64,000 nucleotides of DNA, from the NCBI GenBank assembly GCA_015654635.1, contig JAATGP010000009.1, positions 1-64,000 on the forward strand. Direction: 5' to 3'. Numbering within the stretch: position 1 is the stretch's first letter; the number at the start of each line of letters is the position of its first letter. The DNA is from Alphaproteobacteria bacterium. GTDB lineage: Bacteria; Pseudomonadota; Alphaproteobacteria; Micropepsales; Micropepsaceae. The position numbers and the translations under genes were made by a program. A model generated the notes under the pieces. The model ran no database searches, was not told where the DNA came from, and saw only the letters and a program-made list of their open reading frames with translations. Positions 56,535 through 64,000 of this stretch are shown here, piece after piece.

Positions 56535-57842
56535 ATGGCCATAACGGGTTATCTGCAATCCATTGATCTGGCCCGGCTGCTATCAGAGACGCCGCACAAG
56601 CTTCTGCAGCAAGTGCAGACGCCGCTGTTCCTCTCCCAATTGGCCGGGATCGCCGTCAGCGGCGTCGTGGCTTATTGGTGTTCGAGACCAGCACAAGTGG
56701 CCCTGGCGCGCTTTGCCGCCAAGAGTTTGCCTGGCGGTTGGGTCGCTCATTTCGTCCGCATGACCCAGTACGTCGCCATGCCGGTGATTTGGCTGGCTTT
56801 GTTGTGGCTGGGCGCTGGGGCCGCGATAGGCTTGGGCCTCACGCTCCATATCACCGGCGCTGCCATAGATCTTGTCTTTGCCTGGATCTGCATCCGCCTG
56901 TTGTCGTTCACGGTGCGCAGCCACGTCGCTTCCATTGCCATCTCTGTGGCCGCTTGGACCATTGCTGCGCTCAACATTCTAGACCTCTACCGTCCGCTCA
57001 CCACTTGGATGAACGGCGTGCCGGTTTATGACAGCAAGCTGCACCATGTGACGTTGTTGGATGCCGCGACTGCCATATGTCTGTTAGTGCTGCTGTTGTG
57101 GCTGACGCGGCTTCTCTATGCCTTTTTGCAGCGCCAAATCGTCAACGCCCAATCTCTAACACCGTCGCTGCAGGTCTTGCTGAGCCAACTGTTGCAGATA
57201 CTATTACCATCTTTGGCTGTGATCATCGCGCTGCAGACGATTGGTGTCGATCTGACGACGTTGACGGTGGCCTTTGGTGCCATTGGGCTTGGTGTTGGCC
57301 TGGGCTTACAGCGCATCGTCGCCAATCTCGTCGCCGGTCTGAGTTTGTTGATCGGCAAGACCATCAAGCCTGGTGACATTCTGGCTTATAAACAGACCTA
57401 TGGCTTGGTCACCGGCATGGGCGCCCGCTATGTCACCTTGCGCACGCTGGGCGGCGTTGAACATCTCATCCCCAATGATCATTTTCTCGAAAACGGTGTT
57501 GAGAATTGGAGCTATTCGGACGCCAAGCTGGCGCTCAGCGCCACGGTGGGAATTTCCTATGACTGCGATCCGCACCAGGCCATGATCGTCTGCACTGGCG
57601 CCATCAAGGCTGTGAAACGTGTGCTCAGCGACCCCGGGCCGCTAGTGGTACTGAAAGAGTTTGGCGACAGCGCCATCACGCTGGAAATGTCTTTCTGGAT
57701 CGATGATCCCCGCTCGGGGACTGCTGCCGTCAAGAGCGAAGTGCTCTTAGCTGTCTGGGACCGCTTCAAGGCGGCGGATATCGCGATGCCTTATCCGCAT
57801 CGCGACGTGCGCGTGATCTCGATGCCGGATACGCCTACATAG
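56535..57842 (+). CDS. mechanosensitive channel of the MscS family
   Basis: A 435-residue inner-membrane channel with several N-terminal membrane helices (about 34-52, 75-98, 102-122, 133-150 and 180-205). The MscS pore helix and beta domain follow: TVAFGAIGLGVGLGLQRIVANLVAGL (about 239-264), then IKPGDILAYKQTYGLVTGMGARYVTLRTLGG and the IPNDHFLENGVENWSYSD block. The C-terminal cytoplasmic domain is present. Such channels release solutes on osmotic downshock. It follows the decarboxylase directly and is probably co-transcribed. Confidence 0.92.
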   Translation: MAITGYLQSIDLARLLSETPHKLLQQVQTPLFLSQLAGIAVSGVVAYWCSRPAQVALARFAAKSLPGGWVAHFVRMTQYVAMPVIWLALLWLGAGAAIGLGLTLHITGAAIDLVFAWICIRLLSFTVRSHVASIAISVAAWTIAALNILDLYRPLTTWMNGVPVYDSKLHHVTLLDAATAICLLVLLLWLTRLLYAFLQRQIVNAQSLTPSLQVLLSQLLQILLPSLAVIIALQTIGVDLTTLTVAFGAIGLGVGLGLQRIVANLVAGLSLLIGKTIKPGDILAYKQTYGLVTGMGARYVTLRTLGGVEHLIPNDHFLENGVENWSYSDAKLALSATVGISYDCDPHQAMIVCTGAIKAVKRVLSDPGPLVVLKEFGDSAITLEMSFWIDDPRSGTAAVKSEVLLAVWDRFKAADIAMPYPHRDVRVISMPDTPT

Positions 57843-57958
57843 ACCGGCGGGTCGTCGTAATAGCGGTCGGCGATGATGTCCCGTTGCGCTGGAATCGGAG
57901 GAAAGCATTCGGCAAATGCACCCGCCGATAACAAAATGAAGGCCAGCACGTAGCGCAT
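57791..57958 (-). CDS. 55-residue exported small protein
   Basis: The minus strand encodes a signal-peptide-like start (MRYVLAFILLSAGAFAEC) and a short tail containing DRYYDDPPVYVGVSG. GAGGA lies about eight bases before the ATG. It begins 18 bases after the membrane protein gene upstream on the same strand and overlaps the end of mscS by 52 bases in antisense. It may be a small periplasmic protein or, if the Cys after the signal is lipidated, a lipoprotein. The family is not recognised. Confidence 0.5.
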   Translation of the reverse strand: MRYVLAFILLSAGAFAECFPPIPAQRDIIADRYYDDPPVYVGVSGIEITRTSRCG

Positions 57959-57975
57959 TTTGAGTCCTCTGATCT

Positions 57976-58710
57976 CTATGTGCCGGATGTTCCGGTTTCG
58001 GAGAGCTGGCTGATAATCATGATCTTTTGCCAGATCTTACGGCCGAGATTGGTGGTGAGGTTTTCGACGTCATTGGCGGCGGCGAGGATTTCGCTATCTT
58101 CCGTCTGACTGGCATAGAGCGCAGCCAGCTTGGCAATCAACGCTAGCATCTCGGTACAATAGTCGAGATAACGCGACAATTCGAAATCCGTGAGCACCCG
58201 CTGCGGCGACACTGAAGTCACGGTATGGGTGCCGAGTTCGACGGACGGGTCCTTGGTAAGCTGATGCATGTCGATGATGTGGGCGAGCGCGCGCAATTGA
58301 TAGAGGGCGCGGAACACGCGGCGGCGCTTGAGGGCGGTTTCGCGTGTCCAGATGAACCAGATCGCGCCGCCCATCAGGATTGACAGGTTGACAACGGATT
58401 CCAGCGCTTGAGCGAGACTAACCACATCGACCCGATGCAAGACGTCGCGCCAATTCACAAAGCTGCCGAGATAGATCATCACACTCAGCCAAACCAACAC
58501 CAGAACGACGCTGACGAATCGCGTACTGAAGAAAACGTGGTTCAGAGCGGCCGTGCGTTTGGCTGTCAGCCGCGCAATATCGATCAGCTCGGCGCAAACC
58601 CGTCCCAATCCTGAGCCGGCGAAGCGGGCCTCGATACGTTCATGCAGGCGCTCGATGGTCCGGACGATCATCGCGTCGTCCAGAACGAACTTGTCCTTCT
58701 TATGGGCCAT
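57976..58710 (-). CDS. two-TM membrane protein of unknown function
   Basis: A 244-residue protein with a charged N-terminal helix (about 8-52), two membrane segments (about 63-83, RFVSVVLVLVWLSVMIYLG, and about 104-121) and a helical cytoplasmic C-terminal half (125-244, with VFRALYQLRALAHIIDMHQL). ATG 58710 follows GGGGGACAG and is preferred over a longer reading from 58755. I do not recognise the family; the architecture of two helices and a long coil could suit a scaffold or sensor. The small exported gene follows on the same strand. Confidence 0.8.
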   Translation of the reverse strand: MAHKKDKFVLDDAMIVRTIERLHERIEARFAGSGLGRVCAELIDIARLTAKRTAALNHVFFSTRFVSVVLVLVWLSVMIYLGSFVNWRDVLHRVDVVSLAQALESVVNLSILMGGAIWFIWTRETALKRRRVFRALYQLRALAHIIDMHQLTKDPSVELGTHTVTSVSPQRVLTDFELSRYLDYCTEMLALIAKLAALYASQTEDSEILAAANDVENLTTNLGRKIWQKIMIISQLSETGTSGT

Positions 58711-58966
58711 GCTGTCCCCCGCCCTGTAGCTAAGGTTTATGCCATCGCGCCACACACCGTTCGAGAGAATTCATGGAACGGCCATAGGGTGGACTTCAAA
58801 TTGGCTTGATTTTGTTCGAAGACTGGATGCGTCAACGCAAGCATAGCCTCGGGCGTTTGCCGTGACCCGATCTATTGTAAAAGGGTGCAGTCGCCTGTTT
58901 GGCACATACACAAACAAGAAAACATGCTCGCAACAACGAGCACTTAGAGCCTATCTGGAGGCAGTT

Positions 58967-59155
58967 ATGTTTCAAGGGTCTGATCAAGAGCGAAATCAAA
59001 ATGCGGTATCGTCCGAAGATGTCGACGGGCTGATGGGACTCATCGTGAAGCTGCGTTGGGCCGGCATGGATCATGATGCTGATAAGCTGTGTCAGGAGCT
59101 TGGATCGATCGCCCCTGCCGCATGCGTTGCCCCGGGACCGACCGAAACCGACTGA
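58967..59155 (+). CDS. small hypothetical protein
   Basis: A 62-residue acidic protein: VSSEDVDGLMGLIVKLRWAG, then a short helix (HDADKLCQELGSI) and a Pro/Ala tail. TGGAGG lies close upstream of ATG 58967. A longer reading from 58862 adds a basic, less protein-like leader. No family is known to me. It lies between the divergent membrane protein gene and sodB. Confidence 0.6.
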   Translation: MFQGSDQERNQNAVSSEDVDGLMGLIVKLRWAGMDHDADKLCQELGSIAPAACVAPGPTETD

Positions 59156-59337
59156 GCTTCGATAGCCGTTGTAAGAGCGGGGCATATTCCAGTATGCGTC
59201 GCTTTTCGTTCGGGCTTTGCCGTCAAAACGCCCAATTTCGTTGAAAATTTGATGTCCGGGTTGTAATAACTCTAATGTCGAAGTCGCGGTAATTTAAGCC
59301 GCCGGTGGAATCCGCCGCCCTCGCATTGGAGAATGAC

Positions 59338-59937
59338 ATGACTATTGAACTTCCCGATCTGCCCTACGCTAAAGAAGCGCTTGCCCCCTACGTCAGCGCC
59401 CAGACGCTGGAGTTCCATCACGACAAGCACCATGCCGCTTATGTGACGAACACCAACAAGTTCATCGCTGGGACGGAACTGGCGGACAAGTCATTGGAAG
59501 AGATCGTGCGTGCTGCCGCTGCGGCTCCCGATAAGAAAGCGTTGTTCAACAATGCTGGCCAAGTGTGGAACCACAATTTCCTTTGGAAATCGATGACGCC
59601 CAATGGCGGCGGAAAACCGTCGGGTGAGATCGCTGAGCGCATTGAACAAGATTTCAAGGGTTATGACGCCTTTGCGGAAGCCTTTTCGGCTGCGGCTGTC
59701 GGTCAATTCGGTAGCGGCTGGGCTTGGCTTGTGCTCGATGGCGAGAGTCTAAAGATTGTTGGCACTGCCAATGCCGATACCCCGCTGGTGCATGGCAAAG
59801 TGCCGCTTTTGACCTGTGACGTTTGGGAACACGCCTATTATCTCGATTACCAAAATCGGCGCCCAGATTACGTCAAGACGTTCCTGGCCCATCTTGTGAA
59901 TTGGGATTTCGCCAACGCCAACCTGGCGGCGAAGTAA
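59338..59937 (+). CDS. sodB: superoxide dismutase (Fe type)
   Basis: A 199-residue cytoplasmic dismutase of the Fe/Mn family. Metal ligands are H27 (FHHDKHH), H79 (QVWNHNFLW), D161 and H165 (DVWEHAYYLDY). Gln 75 in the N-terminal domain (NNAGQVWNH) is the outer-sphere residue of Fe enzymes, supporting iron. There is no signal peptide. The gene has its own upstream space of about 180 bases. Confidence 0.95.
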   Translation: MTIELPDLPYAKEALAPYVSAQTLEFHHDKHHAAYVTNTNKFIAGTELADKSLEEIVRAAAAAPDKKALFNNAGQVWNHNFLWKSMTPNGGGKPSGEIAERIEQDFKGYDAFAEAFSAAAVGQFGSGWAWLVLDGESLKIVGTANADTPLVHGKVPLLTCDVWEHAYYLDYQNRRPDYVKTFLAHLVNWDFANANLAAK

Positions 59938-59962
59938 TCTGCATGGAGCCGGCGCGATCGGG

Positions 59963-60772
59963 CTACGGTTTGGTGTAGTACATGCCCATCGCGACGGCTT
60001 CGCCGCGCTCAATCGCCAAATGCAGGGCGATGACTGTTTCCAACTCGGCCTCGAAAGCCTTGAAGCGCTGTGTTTTCCACGGCTCGCGGAGCTTGCGGAT
60101 ATTGGCAACCATGTTCAGCGAGTTGTGCAGGCCGCGCAGCAAGGCCACGCGCACATCGCCGGTAATATCCATCTCGGAATAGAATTTGAGTCCGGCGCCT
60201 TCAAGGTGGGCGCGAAAATCGGCTGGCCGGTATTTCCACAGGCTGCAAGGCTTGCCGTTAGGGCCGCACATCACGTCGGCCACAAAGACCTGGGCATCCT
60301 TCTTGAGAGCCCCTGAAGCCTCGCGGATCATCTCGCCGAAGGTGCCGGCCATACGGGATGGCGACAGGATCGCCATGTGGGTCATGCGCTTGCCGGCGAG
60401 TTGTTTGCTTCCAGGTGTCCAGGTGGCAAGTTTAACCTTGTCCTTCGGACGTTTTTCGAGCTTGGAGAGCGCGGCTTCCGCTTCAAAAGCGTCAATCCAG
60501 ATGCCGCCTTCGCGGCTGAAGGTGAAGAGGCGATAGCCCAGCTGATAGGTCAGAACGCCAAAATTGCCGCCTTGGGTTGGCACGATGGTGCCGATCGCGC
60601 GCGAAGCAAAAATGCTGTCGAACGGCGTGAGGTTGGCAACGCCCCACATATCCTGGGCGACGGCAAGCCGCGACTCGAACGCGCCTTCATCGGCCGTCAA
60701 TTCGACTTCTTTGTTGGGATCCTTCTGACCGAGCAGAACGATCTTGGGCTTTCCCACGGCACTCATGGCCAC
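59963..60772 (-). CDS. unknown protein with methyltransferase-like C-terminal region
   Basis: A 269-residue soluble protein. The C-terminal half has the late strands of a class I methyltransferase: AQVFVADVMCGPNGKPCSLW, then RPADFRAHLEGAGLKFYSEM and TGDVRVALLRGLHNSLNMV. The N-terminal part shows no clear GxGxG SAM motif (VVGxPKIVLLG-like strand only), so the fold may be degenerate or the substrate site altered. It is convergent with sodB. No specific function is assigned. Confidence 0.7.
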   Translation of the reverse strand: MAMSAVGKPKIVLLGQKDPNKEVELTADEGAFESRLAVAQDMWGVANLTPFDSIFASRAIGTIVPTQGGNFGVLTYQLGYRLFTFSREGGIWIDAFEAEAALSKLEKRPKDKVKLATWTPGSKQLAGKRMTHMAILSPSRMAGTFGEMIREASGALKKDAQVFVADVMCGPNGKPCSLWKYRPADFRAHLEGAGLKFYSEMDITGDVRVALLRGLHNSLNMVANIRKLREPWKTQRFKAFEAELETVIALHLAIERGEAVAMGMYYTKP

Positions 60773-60952
60773 TCTCCCTCGCCGGGAGCGATCATGGGGG
60801 GAATTAGCTTAACGTGTTGTAAAACTGCCAAATTCGCTGGTCAGTAAGATTACGATCTTCGCTTGGAATTGGCAGGAAAAGCCCGCAGACGCGCGTTGCG
60901 TGTTAAGAGGTCAATAACCCTACTGACAGCAACAACCGATATGTCGCAGGGC

Positions 60953-61171
60953 TCAGTCTTTCTTCCGCGCTGGCTCGCGGTACATCCAGGGCAGCATCAA
61001 GCCTACCGGGATGATCCACACGGTTCCGGCAACAAGATAGTAGAGAAACGTCACCGCCGCCCCGGCATGTGGCAAAATATGCGCGCCGACCCCCATTGCG
61101 ATCAGGCTGTAGACGATCAGCCAGACGAGGGTGAGGAGTGTTCCGATCAGCTTTTTGAGATGCGGGCTCAA
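60953..61171 (-). CDS. DUF2842 family membrane protein
   Basis: A 72-residue protein with two membrane helices (about 7-27, IGTLLTLVWLIVYSLIAMGVG, and about 38-60) and a basic C-terminus, fitting DUF2842 from alphaproteobacteria. TTG 61171 is chosen over a longer reading from 61225 because GGAG precedes it and family members start at the HLKKLIG block. It is divergent from ctaA with 62 bases between, so the two may share a promoter region. Confidence 0.8.
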   Translation of the reverse strand: MSPHLKKLIGTLLTLVWLIVYSLIAMGVGAHILPHAGAAVTFLYYLVAGTVWIIPVGLMLPWMYREPARKKD

Positions 61172-61233
61172 CGTCGGCTCCGGGTATCTTCTGAATTGAC
61201 CCGGGCGCAGCGGATCACCTATCAATCAAAAGC

Positions 61234-62283
61234 ATGATGACCGCCGCGTCAACGATCTCCTTTGAACGCCCTGGACGAAACGCTGTCGGCCTGTGGCTGC
61301 TCATCCTCGCCGGACTGATCATTGCCATGCTGGCCCTGGGCGGGCTGACACGGCTGACAGGTTCGGGCCTGTCTATCACCGAGTGGAAACCCATCCTCGG
61401 CACCATCCCGCCGCTTGGCCATGAGGGCTGGATGGATGCATTCCGCAAGTATCAGCACATTCCGCAATACCGCCAGCATGTGGGAATGACGCTGGAGGGT
61501 TTCAAGGCGATCTTCTGGTGGGAATGGGCGCATCGCTTTCTCGGCCGCGCCATCGGCTTTGTCTTTCTCGTACCATTCGCTTGGTTCGCGGTTACCGGGG
61601 CCATTCAGCGGGAAGATTGGCCGCGCATGCTGCTGCTCTTCGTGCTGGGTGGACTGCAAGGTTTTGTCGGCTGGTGGATGGTCGAGAGCGGCCTCGAAGT
61701 ACGGGTCGCGGTTTCGCAATACCGTCTTGCCATTCATCTCGGCTTTGCAGTGCTGTTGCTTGGCGCGCTCCTGTGGGTGGCGCTGGAATATCTGCGCGGG
61801 CGCGAGCGCATTGCGGCCAATACCGCCAGCCGCTGGGCCTTGGTGTTCGCAGGATTGGTGTTTCTGCAAATGATGCTCGGCGCCTTGGTGGCGGGACTGC
61901 ATGCGGGCCTCAAATACAACACTTGGCCGTCGATGGATGGCAGCCTGTTGCCCGAAAATCCGTTCACGGCTGGCTGGCTCAGTATTTTTGAAAATCCCGG
62001 CTTGGCGCAATTCGATCACCGCATAGCGGCCTATGGGGTAGCCGCTTTCGCATGGGTATTTTGGAGCTGGCTGCGAACCCGCAACAAAGCCGCGCTTACC
62101 CCTATGGCAAGACGCGCCTCTACCACAGTGGTCGCCATCACCGCACTACAGATCGTAATAGGGATCGAGACGCTGCTTTATCAAGTGCCGCTAGCGCTGG
62201 CGGCACTGCACCAAGTGATCGCGGCACTTCTATTCAGCGCCGCGATCTGGTTGGTATTTGAGCTACGCCAAAAGCCAAATTAG
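61234..62283 (+). CDS. ctaA: heme A synthase
   Basis: CtaA (COX15) oxidises heme O to heme A for aa3-type cytochrome oxidase. The 349-residue protein has eight membrane helices. Its conserved blocks are GGLTRLTGSGLSITEWKP (36-53), EWAHRFLGRAIG (about 97-108) with a heme-ligand His, AIHLGFAVLLLGA, and QFDHRIAAYGV (about 262-272), with a final LAALHQVIAALL carrying the last His. This is the alphaproteobacterial class without the disulfide loop of Gram-positive CtaA. Confidence 0.95.
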   Translation: MMTAASTISFERPGRNAVGLWLLILAGLIIAMLALGGLTRLTGSGLSITEWKPILGTIPPLGHEGWMDAFRKYQHIPQYRQHVGMTLEGFKAIFWWEWAHRFLGRAIGFVFLVPFAWFAVTGAIQREDWPRMLLLFVLGGLQGFVGWWMVESGLEVRVAVSQYRLAIHLGFAVLLLGALLWVALEYLRGRERIAANTASRWALVFAGLVFLQMMLGALVAGLHAGLKYNTWPSMDGSLLPENPFTAGWLSIFENPGLAQFDHRIAAYGVAAFAWVFWSWLRTRNKAALTPMARRASTTVVAITALQIVIGIETLLYQVPLALAALHQVIAALLFSAAIWLVFELRQKPN

Positions 62284-63551
62284 TCCGCCAAGGCTTGATC
62301 CAGATCCGCAATGATGTCGGCGACGTTCTCGATCCCGATGGAGAGGCGCACCACATCGTCTCCCGCACCGGCTTTGGCGCGATCTTCGGCTTCGAGCTGG
62401 CGGTGGGTGGTGGAGGCGGGATGGATGATCAGGCTGCGGGTATCGCCGATATTGGCCAGATGGCTGAAGAGGCGTACGGAATTGACCATCCTCATGCCCG
62501 CCTCATAGCCGCCCTTGACGCCGAAAGTAAAAACCGAGCCGGCGCCGAGGGGGCAATACTTCTTGTGCAATGCGTAGCAGGGATTGTCTTCCAGCCCTGC
62601 GTAATTGACCCACGCCACTTTCGGATTGGCCTTTAGCCAGCGCGCTACCGTCAAAGCGTTGTCGCAATGGCGCTGCATGCGCAGTCCGAGCGTCTCGACA
62701 CCTTGCAGAATGTAAAAGGCGTTCTGCGGCGACAGCGCGGGGCCGAGATCGCGCAAGGCCAGCACACGGCAGGCAATGGCGTAGGCCATGTCGCCAAAGG
62801 TCTCCCACATGCGCATGCCATGATAGGACGGGCAGGGCTCTGAGATGGTGGGGAACTTGCCGCTGCCCCAATCGAACTTGCCGCTATCGACGATCACACC
62901 GGCCATGGAGTTGCCGTGGCCGCCGAGAAACTTCGTGGCCGAATGCAGCACCACATCGGCGCCGTATTCGATGGGGCGAATGAGATAAGGCGAGGCCAGG
63001 GTGTTATCGACCACCAGCGGCACGCCGGCGTCATGCGCGATCTTGGCGATGGCTTCGATGTCGCAAATGATGCCCCCCGGATTGGCGAGGCTCTCGATGT
63101 AGACGGCGCGGGTATTCTCGTCGATCAGCTCTTTGAACGTCTCCGGCTTGGTGCCGTCGGCCCATTTCACGTGCCAGTCGAATTTGGCGAAGGTCTGGCC
63201 GAACTGATTGATCGAACCGCCATAGAGCTGGCGCGCCGAGACGACGTTCTTGCCCGGGCTCATCAGGGTGAACAGTGCCACCATCTGTGCCGCATGGCCC
63301 GAAGCTACCGCCAGACCGGCCCGGCCGCCTTCCAGGGCCGCAACGCGTTCTTCCAGCACCGCATTGGTCGGGTTCATGATGCGCGAATAGATGTTGCCGA
63401 AGACCTGAAGATTGAACAGGGCAGCGGCGTGATCGGAATCCTCAAACACATAAGCGGTGGTCTGATAGATCGGAGTCGCCCGCGCGCCGGTCGCCGGATC
63501 GGGCTGGGCCCCTGCGTGAACACTTAATGTATCGAAGCCAAATTCGGCCAT
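62280..63551 (-). CDS. O-acetylhomoserine aminocarboxypropyltransferase / sulfhydrylase
   Basis: A 423-residue PLP enzyme of the Cys/Met metabolism family that makes homocysteine from O-acetylhomoserine and sulfide. Motifs are [17 protein letters not shown] (8-24), [20 protein letters not shown]-type [23 protein letters not shown] and the PLP-lysine motif [15 protein letters not shown] (K207). The length and the FxxLSVHAG start fit MetY rather than cystathionine enzymes. AAGGAG precedes the ATG. The 3' end overlaps the ctaA end by four bases, convergently. Confidence 0.93.
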   Translation of the reverse strand: MAEFGFDTLSVHAGAQPDPATGARATPIYQTTAYVFEDSDHAAALFNLQVFGNIYSRIMNPTNAVLEERVAALEGGRAGLAVASGHAAQMVALFTLMSPGKNVVSARQLYGGSINQFGQTFAKFDWHVKWADGTKPETFKELIDENTRAVYIESLANPGGIICDIEAIAKIAHDAGVPLVVDNTLASPYLIRPIEYGADVVLHSATKFLGGHGNSMAGVIVDSGKFDWGSGKFPTISEPCPSYHGMRMWETFGDMAYAIACRVLALRDLGPALSPQNAFYILQGVETLGLRMQRHCDNALTVARWLKANPKVAWVNYAGLEDNPCYALHKKYCPLGAGSVFTFGVKGGYEAGMRMVNSVRLFSHLANIGDTRSLIIHPASTTHRQLEAEDRAKAGAGDDVVRLSIGIENVADIIADLDQALAD

Positions 63552-63725
63552 GTACCGCTCCTTGTAGTCCCTGGGGGCAAAACACCAACAGAATGATTTT
63601 GGTTTTTTGATTCGCGCGATTTTTTACTCCCCCCTCTCCCTCCTGTCATGTGCTTGGTGGGCGATTTTGGAGGAAGGCGCGCGCGGCGCTACATCCACAA
63701 GATATGGCTGTGCAATCGAAGGCTT

Positions 63726-64000
63726 TCAAGCCTTGATGAGGCGACTCTTCAACTCCTGACGGGTCTTAGTCAGCAACGCCGCGGCCTCCGCTTCATCCGG
63801 CAAGGCCCGGGCAATAGCCATGGCGCCCACGATCTCGGCCAGCACGGAATCCGCGAGTGTCTTGCCCTCTTTATGGCCGAGCTTCTTAAGTGTTGCGGTC
63901 AGAGCTGTGCGCACACCGGTAATGCCTTGGGCAAACCGGGCCCGGGCTTCACTGGGCATGTGCGGCGCCTCGCTGATCAAAGAGGGGATCGGGCAGGCAT
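63726..64000 (-). CDS. TetR-family regulator, C-terminal part (cut by window edge)
   Basis: The minus-strand frame is open to the right edge and reads ACPIPSLISEAPHMPSEAR, then RFAQGITGVRTALTATLKKL and an Ala-rich helix ending KSRLIKA. This matches the ligand-binding half of TetR regulators in which a GCxxxSLxxE block opens helix 6. The DNA-binding N-terminus lies outside the window. It is 174 bases from the sulfhydrylase gene on the same strand. Confidence 0.75.
   Translation of the reverse strand, partial: ACPIPSLISEAPHMPSEARARFAQGITGVRTALTATLKKLGHKEGKTLADSVLAEIVGAMAIARALPDEAEAAALLTKTRQELKSRLIKA

Noticed and set aside
63552-63725. SAM-type riboswitch upstream of the O-acetylhomoserine sulfhydrylase
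   Set aside because: The leader has a TCGCGCGATT stretch on the wrong strand, and the two-helix pseudoknot core of SAM-II could not be built on the coding strand.

Overview
The window reads as chromosomal DNA of an alphaproteobacterium. The evidence is the C4-type 5-aminolevulinate synthase and Mg-type HemB, a Bpt leucyltransferase, MucR- and LdtR-type regulators, a RibB fused to a degenerate RibA domain, a cytochrome-bc1 chaperone of the CBP3 family next to BamE, the rpmF-plsX-fabH-ihfA-merR order, a K+-independent proton pyrophosphatase and heme A synthase. Caulobacter-like MotB and ribosomal features fit the same class. I cannot fix the genus.

Region 1 (1-9492) is accessory DNA. It carries a prophage or gene-transfer-agent type holin, a large nuclease-like protein divergent from a DUF2971 protein, small zinc-ribbon genes, a LuxR/LuxI quorum-sensing pair with a near-perfect lux-type dyad, a translationally coupled small gene, an XRE regulator, a ParDE-like toxin-antitoxin pair with its own 34-bp dyad, and a frameshifted secreted gene. 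It stops at the 3' end of a tRNA-Thr(TGT), the classic place for integration. The nuclease/DUF2971 pair is the best candidate here for an undescribed system.

Region 2 (9493-31000) is mostly core: metG, bpt, motB, a flavin reductase, a secreted NlpC/P60-like protein, a Pho-box-controlled porin-pstS pair, a marR-emrA-emrB efflux operon, a TetR regulator, hemB with an ExbD-like gene, a HIBYL-CoA-hydrolase-like gene, ldtR, hemA and its coupled small partner, a MucR-like gene, glyA and nrdR.

Region 3 (31000-44800) holds the riboflavin cluster ribD-ribE-ribB-ribH-nusB and thiL (punctuated by palindromic REP-like elements), hppA, a terminator-flanked 48-residue membrane protein, bamE, the CBP3-like chaperone, yceD-rpmF-plsX-fabH and ihfA-merR.

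Region 4 (44800-64000) starts with an inverted-repeat element and tRNA-Pro(GGG), followed by small phage-flavoured fragments. Then come uup, an S9 peptidase, a MarR regulator, asnS, purU, a beta-hydroxyacid dehydrogenase divergent from a group II PLP decarboxylase, an MscS channel, small unknown genes, Fe-superoxide dismutase, a DUF2842/ctaA divergent pair, an O-acetylhomoserine sulfhydrylase and a TetR gene cut by the window edge. Several very short genes (46, 48 and 55 residues) were found by reading the intergenic DNA directly.
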